64,000 nucleotides of DNA from Tubulanus polymorphus. Taxonomy: Eukaryota > Nemertea > Palaeonemertea > Tubulaniformes > Tubulanidae. The DNA is taken from positions 15,612,485-15,676,484 of the forward strand of contig NC_134027.1 in assembly GCF_964204645.1 (NCBI RefSeq), read 5' to 3'. Below are positions 59,051 to 64,000 of this stretch, in pieces (the stretch's first letter is position 1; every line of letters begins with the position of its first letter). The position numbers were made by a program, and so were the translations under genes. The notes beneath the pieces were generated by a model, which was given only the letters and a program-made list of their open reading frames with translations, was not told the origin of the DNA and made no database searches.

Positions 59051-59934
59051 CTATCTAAATAGTACAATAGCCCAACAAAGCACTGGATTTTTCAACCCAA
59101 ATTCAGGATCAAAAATTTTCAGTTTGTGCTTTTCTTCCGTGACGTTATCGATACCATAGACAAAACCATTTTGAGTCCAAACTTTCGTAAATTCATCACT
59201 GTCCGATGCTCTCATTTTACATTTGTACACTTCGGGGCACAAGTCCTCACGAAGAAATAATTCTTTACCCTTCAAATGTTTTCTGTTAGCATAGATATCG
59301 TTTCTAAGTTCCCGATCATTGAATCTGACGATTATCCCATCTGGGGTATTATCGCTGGACTGTTTGTTTTTCCTGGGTACTCGATGAGCAATCTCAATAT
59401 CGATCTTTTTAACCTTTCGCACATATGTACTGAGATTGTTGTTTATTTCATCAATAACTAGTCTTTTACAGTTTTAATTCGGCAGTTCCTGGATGTTGAA
59501 AAAGCGCAAATTATTCCTTCTAGAATACTGATTATTTTCAACAATTTTTGTTTTCATTTCTGACATTTCTTGCTGTACTTTCTTTTTTATTGGCTAGTTC
59601 GCCATCACTACACCTCTTTTCCATTGATTTCAGATCCTCTCTTAGTTTACGATTCTCTGTTTCAATGTCGCTTATCCTCTGATCATATTTAATCATAAGT
59701 TCGTCTTTGAGCTCTTTAATCACGTTTGCTGTAGAAGTTTTAAGTCCTTCGATGCTCGCCAGTATATCTGCCAATGAAATATTTTCTGGATCATCTTCTA
59801 ATGTTGAAGTTCTCCCTCGTTTTGCTGCTGGTTTAGACTTAGATGACTTGGTTGGCTTTACAGCATTCTCAGCTGAGCAATCATCAGAATTTTGGGCAGC
59901 ATCCAGTGCAGTAAAGTCTTTTATGGATGTTTGA
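59051..59934 (-). pseudogene. LINE ORF1-like protein (coiled coil + RRM-like), broken
   Basis: The N-terminal Ser/Lys-rich region (KSSKSKPAAKRGR) is followed by a coiled coil (KELKDELMIKYDQRISDIE), a break near 59540 and 59440, then IEIAHRVPRKNK, GIIVRFNDRELRNDIYANRK and FLREDLCPEVYKCK, matching the RNA-binding domain of L1/CR1-type ORF1 proteins. No ATG is seen at the 5' end before an upstream stop. Confidence 0.7.
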
Positions 59935-60241
59935 CTCTTGTTCTAGAGTTATTGTTGCGCTGTTGTGACTATTTGATAGTTTATTTTAAGATAATTGATT
60001 ACTCACTTGACTGATGTCAATAAAATCAATTCAAATTCACAGAAATTCACAGTTCCACTCCTCTAGATAATGAAGTCCATTCTACACCACTTTAGTCACC
60101 ATGTGTATTGATATATTCCATTTATTGGTAGTCCAATGCATTAGATTTACATTCTACATTACTTTAGAATCCATAACAGTATCCTGGGTGTAGATTTTGG
60201 TGGTTGAAGTTGCCTGTGATTTTAAGACCAAACAACACAGG
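59935..60241. other. Probable LINE 5' region
   Basis: Non-coding; ends near GGCCATTTTCGTATCAAATC, where the Polinton gene sequence resumes. No promoter recognised. Confidence 0.4.
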
Positions 60242-60520
60242 CGGCCATTTTCGTATCAAATCATTTTCATCATATTCTAAATTCTGTCTTACTAAATCTG
60301 GATTTTAATTTTCAATATTTATTCTCCGTCCAGCTCTTCTATCAAAATCGCCTGTTGATATTATATTATCATTAAAACCACTATCTGCTAAATTATTATT
60401 ATATTCCTGCTCATTACCGTCATTAAAACTTGTTTCATTGAAATCAGGCGGTTGTTCTTCAGTTATGCAGGGTTCATCAAAAGTATCCATTCCAATATCT
60501 TCTCCACCTTCTACATCCAT
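60242..60520 (-). pseudogene. 3386/36695-type acidic gene, 5' part, copy C1
   Basis: MDVEGGEDIGMDTFDEPC, then an Asn/Asp-rich part and FDRRAGRRINIEN with a stop at ~60305; in the same frame NPDLVRQNLEYDEN continues to the LINE boundary. T-run and ATATATG at the start. Confidence 0.7.
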
Positions 60521-60542
60521 ATATATTATAAAAAAATTAAAA

Positions 60543-61955
60543 TTAAAAATAAAATATTCCTCCTATTACAATTCCTATGCAAGTAATAGCTAATTCAGTA
60601 TTTTCCTGTGATTTATTATCATTATTACTTTTAATTATATCATGTTGAATATTATCAGAGTTTATGTTTTCTGTAGTATTGTAATCTTTTATTTTAGAAT
60701 CACTATCCAATTTAATATTTTTAGTTTTAGTTTCTGTTGATTGAATATGTTTTTTAATTTTTTCACCTTCCATTAGTTTTGGAGCAGTAATAATCCTTTC
60801 ATTTATATCATTTAATCCAAACTTATCATTTTTTGTTGCAGTTTTAATTAGATTATCATAACAAATTATATTTCCCATCTTTAATATTAAATCATCAGAA
60901 ACAATTAATAAATTAGGTCCTATACAATAATTGAATCTTACATGAGATTTATCTAAATAATTTTGGTACCTGACTATATTTTCTGGAATCGATCTATTTT
61001 TATCATTATGAATGGAATCTTCAAATAAAACTTTAAATTGTTTTTGTGTATCAAATGATGTATTTAAATTTCCAATTATTGGGGATCTTGTTTCAACTTG
61101 AGCGCCTATGATACATATCAAATAAGTTCTAATTGAGTATCAAATAAGTATACCAGCTTTAGTAAATCCTTCACTATTTTCTAAAATAAAATAAACCCAA
61201 CCATTATTATTTTCTTGTTTTAAATTATCATAAGATTTCGGTAATTTATTGAAATTTATTGTTTCTAAATCCAAAGTTTCTATTTTACCATAACCTTATT
61301 TATTATTATAGATATTATAAAAACTATTAGATGGTATGGCAACTGCACAATATTCTACAATTTTTTTAGGGCAAGGAAGTGATCTTATTGTTCCAATTTT
61401 TGTTCTAAAAATCAGAATTATTTATATCTATATTAAATTCATTACAAACTTGATAAAACTTTGATAAATTAATATTATTATCTAATTCTTTGAAATATCT
61501 AGATCCTGGCAAAGGAGTCTCTAATTCATTTAATATTAATCTTATTTGAACACTAATTCATTTAATATTAATCTTATTTGAACATAAGTATGGAATCTAA
61601 ATGAACTTTGAATTAATTTATATTTAGAATTATTCAAATGATCATTCCAACTAATTCCACATCCTGTTGTAGCACAATAAACTGCAAAATTTAATTGGTT
61701 TTGCCAATACTTCATATTAGATTTTAATAACCATTGTTTTTCAACTTTCAATTTTTTTAAATTAATTAGACATACATGAAAAATATTTTCCATCTTTGCA
61801 TTAAAATTATTAGTTTCAGTAACATAAATATCTAAATTAATTAATGAATTTAAAACTTCATTCTTATAAGAAATATCTTTATTAAAATCTATTGCTGGAA
61901 TATTATATTTAATTTATTTATTATATTGAAAAGCTTTTGGAAAGCTATCTACCAT
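60543..61955 (-). pseudogene. 2045-type tail-anchored protein, copy C1
   Basis: MVDSFPKAFQYNK at 61955, a nonsense codon near 61913, then CATTGCGISWNDHL, RFHTYVQIRLILNEL, shifts near 61540, 61430, 61300 and 61125. The C-terminal part from ICIIGAQVETRSPI (61121) to CIGIVIGGIFYF is open. Includes a 32-bp tandem duplication (61519-61582). Confidence 0.75.
61519..61582. repeat. 32-bp tandem duplication
   Basis: CTAATTCATTTAATATTAAT... through TTGAACA is present twice in tandem within the 2045-type pseudogene, breaking its frame. Confidence 0.85.
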
Positions 61956-61971
61956 TTATATAATAAAAAAA

Positions 61972-63106
61972 TTAATAATTTATTAATTCTTTTAATAATT
62001 TATCTTGTTCTTCAACTGTTATATCACCATTTAAACTTATTATATAATCTAATGTATTATTAGGCCATTAATGTATTATTATTGACCTTTTTTGTTCCCA
62101 AAAATGTCAATTTTGGCCTGAATTCTGAGTCCTCTAGCTTTCTAATGGTGTGCCATGTTTCATTGCAATTTGTAATGGGTATTCTTTGGAAAGGGATCTT
62201 TTATATCCGAGAGGGTATTTTTGACCAGGCAATTATGACGCAATTGGCGGCCATCTTGGGGTCATCAGTACTCATTCGTAGGTGGAAAAAAAGTTTTTCC
62301 ACATCATATTGATACTTAAGCATATTTTGCTACCATAATCAATTGGAAAGATGTAGCTCATGACATGTTCTATGATCGAGGTGAGTTTCAAGCTCATTAG
62401 TTTTTGTTTATGGCCACCAGGGGGCGTTGGACAATACAATAACTTAGTATATCTATATTACATTTGTACCTATGCATATTTTGCTACCACAATCAATTGG
62501 AAAGTTGTAGCTCATGACATGGTCCATGATCTTGGTGAGTTTCAAGCTCATTGGTTTTTGTATATGGCCACCAGGGGCGTTGAACAATACAATAACTTAG
62601 TATTTCTATTTTACATTCGTTCCTGCTGTCTGTGTTAACACACGATTTTACTATGTAAATGATATTGAGCAGGGAGTGTTTGATAAATATAACCCACAGA
62701 TTACATCATTTATAAAAAGCAAATCTGACAGGCTGGCCATTGTGCCCCTTGGGGCTCTTGTTTAATTTATTAATTTCTTTTATATTAGATTTCATTTCTT
62801 CTTTATAACTTTTTACATTTAATTTTGAACTTATGCCGGTTAATACACTTGAACTTAAACCTAAAGCTCCAATTGAGATAGCTAAAGGTGTTAATGGTGA
62901 GAATAATGCTAGAAATGTTATTACAGAACTAATTGTAGCTGAACTACTAATAATAAAATAATATATAATCTTACTTTTAAAATATTTTTTCGTTTTAATT
63001 TTAAACCATTTTCAAATTCTAATATTTGTTTTTCCAAATATGATTTTAATTAAGTTGTATTTATATCATAAGGAATAATATCAATATTATCAATTTTATC
63101 ATCCAT
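61972..63106 (-). pseudogene. 1594-type membrane protein, copy C1, split by insertion
   Basis: The 5' part 62765-63106 and the 3' part 61972-62056 flank a 0.7-kb insertion. Hydrophobic hairpin present (AISIGALGLSSSVLTGI) with additional small breaks. KELINY end recognisable. Confidence 0.72.
62057..62764. mobile_element. Unclassified 0.7-kb repeat with internal ~135-bp duplication
   Basis: Inserted in the 1594-type gene. Two copies of a block (CATATTTTGCTACCA..., TCAATTGGAAAG, TGGCCACCAGGG, CAATACAATAACTTAGTAT) lie at ~62320 and ~62466. Ends with a hairpin GCCCCTTGGGGC followed by TCTTGTTT. The left side shows a duplicated TAATGTATTATTA. Possibly a non-autonomous element (Helitron-like 3' hairpin or SINE); not coding. 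Confidence 0.6.
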
Positions 63107-63125
63107 TTATTTAGAAAAGAAATTA

Positions 63126-63548
63126 CTAATTAGTGAATTTATAAGCAACAAATAATACAATAACTGTTCCACCTAAAATCCAAATTATTTCATATTTCTG
63201 TTGTTCACTACTTGGGGTATAATAATCTGATAATTTAGGTTTGTATAGATGTAATTTTTCGTTTTTTGTTACTGCGTTATATAAACTCATAGCTTCATCA
63301 ACTGATTGAAAATCTCTATGTGTAATTTTCTGATTATATAATTCTTTGTAAATATAATCCATATAATTTTGTCTCTTTTCTCAATATTCTTCTGCTGCTT
63401 TATTATATTTCTCTAATGCTAAGTTATGTCTTCTTTGTTCTGCTAATGAACTATTTTAATCAATATGCTTAAATAAATAACCACCACCTGTAAATGCTAA
63501 AGCGTTAACAATTGCTGATCCTATAATAGTTATAATTGCAGATGCCAT
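63126..63548 (-). pseudogene. Two-TM conserved protein, copy C1
   Basis: Exactly 423 bp, in frame with 1153-1575, but two nonsense codons lie near 63457 and 63381. From 63362 the frame is open to YEIIWILGGTVIVLFVAYKF. Confidence 0.75.
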
Positions 63549-63572
63549 TTATTAAGTAAACAAATTATGTAT

Positions 63573-63794
63573 TTATAAAGGAGGAATATATTTTTGTTTT
63601 TCTAAATAATCAATTGTTAAATTAGATAAAGTAACTGCTAATGTTAATTTTAAAATATCATTGATATCAAATTTATCAACATTAATACTTCCCATTCCAA
63701 ATACTTTTTTTAATACCATTGTATAACCAACAGTTCCCACTGATAATAATTCTCCTTTATATAAACCAGTTATTATCCACTTCTGATCCGCCAT
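63573..63794 (-). CDS. Small membrane protein (73 aa), copy C1
   Basis: Intact homologue of 907-1128 (IITGLYKGELLSVGTVGYTM). The hydrophobic segment has an added Lys and Glu, so membrane insertion may be weaker. TAAATGG start context. Confidence 0.7.
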   Translation of the reverse strand: MADQKWIITGLYKGELLSVGTVGYTMVLKKVFGMGSINVDKFDINDILKLTLAVTLSNLTIDYLEKQKYIPPL

Positions 63795-64000
63795 TTATTT
63801 AGAAAAAAATTACTATCTTCAAAATATTTAGTTAACTTAGTTATAATTATTTCAACATTTATAATATCATTAGTTTCATTTTCATGTATTTCAGTTATTA
63901 TTTCTTTAATATCATTAATAATAAAATCTTCATCTAATTCATAAAATCTTAAAGACTCTCTAATTAAATCAGTAATCATTTCTACATTAAAAGTTTCTTT
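63773..64000 (-). CDS. 550-type protein, copy C1, partial at window edge
   Basis: The C-terminal part SLRFYELDEDFIINDI and NFFLNKWRIRSG as in C3 (frame runs into the next gene). The N-terminus lies beyond the window. Confidence 0.65.
   Translation of the reverse strand, partial: KETFNVEMITDLIRESLRFYELDEDFIINDIKEIITEIHENETNDIINVEIIITKLTKYFEDSNFFLNKWRIRSG

Overview
The window looks like nuclear DNA of an invertebrate animal, probably marine (a mollusc or other lophotrochozoan is only a guess). It is packed with integrated Polinton/Maverick elements, which are large virus-like DNA transposons that encode a protein-primed DNA polymerase B (PolB), an rve integrase, an A32/FtsK-like packaging ATPase and double/single jelly-roll capsid proteins. 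The Polinton DNA is very AT-rich and gene-dense; the stretches between elements have higher GC and no clear genes. Many Polinton genes carry frameshifts or nonsense codons. They are therefore either decaying integrated copies or, at homopolymer runs, partly assembly errors.

Layout. (1) 1-~18460: copy A, whose left end lies outside the window. Capsid and membrane-protein genes run on the plus strand (penton, six small genes, coiled-coil membrane protein, major capsid protein). ATPase, integrase and two small genes follow on the minus strand, then an HNH endonuclease gene at the right end. A 6.3-kb Bel/Pao LTR retrotransposon (9009-15311, minus) splits the integrase gene. (2) ~18460-26613: a foldback repeat, a broken spliced gene of an uncharacterised transposase-like family, several MITE-like repeats and otherwise unremarkable host DNA. 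(3) 26620-43795: copy B, a complete 17.2-kb Polinton with 93-bp terminal inverted repeats and the 6-bp target duplication CTCATC. PolB (with an intein) and a zinc-ribbon gene (candidate VLTF3-like late transcription factor) occupy the left third; capsid, integrase, ATPase and small genes follow; a 108-aa protein gene sits at the right end. (4) 43802-64000: about 180 bp of host DNA rich in CCAATGA, then a minus-strand mosaic of three partial Polinton copies (C3 44221-48838, C2 48839-53216, C1 53217-64000) joined inside genes so that chimeric reading frames result. C1 is interrupted by a LINE (54371-60241) and by a 0.7-kb repeat (62057-62764).

How the genes fit together. PolB would replicate the linear element from its termini; the chromodomain integrase would insert it (6-bp duplication); the ATPase and the two capsid proteins would package it into a virion; several small proteins with membrane segments are probably virion components. 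Most genes share a start context, a T6-8 run 6-12 nt upstream of an (A)TAAATG initiator. That context resembles the late promoters of large cytoplasmic DNA viruses and fits the candidate VLTF3-like gene.

Most notable: a 355-residue LAGLIDADG intein inserted in the catalytic YxDTDx motif of PolB, present at the identical site in two diverged copies (B and C3).
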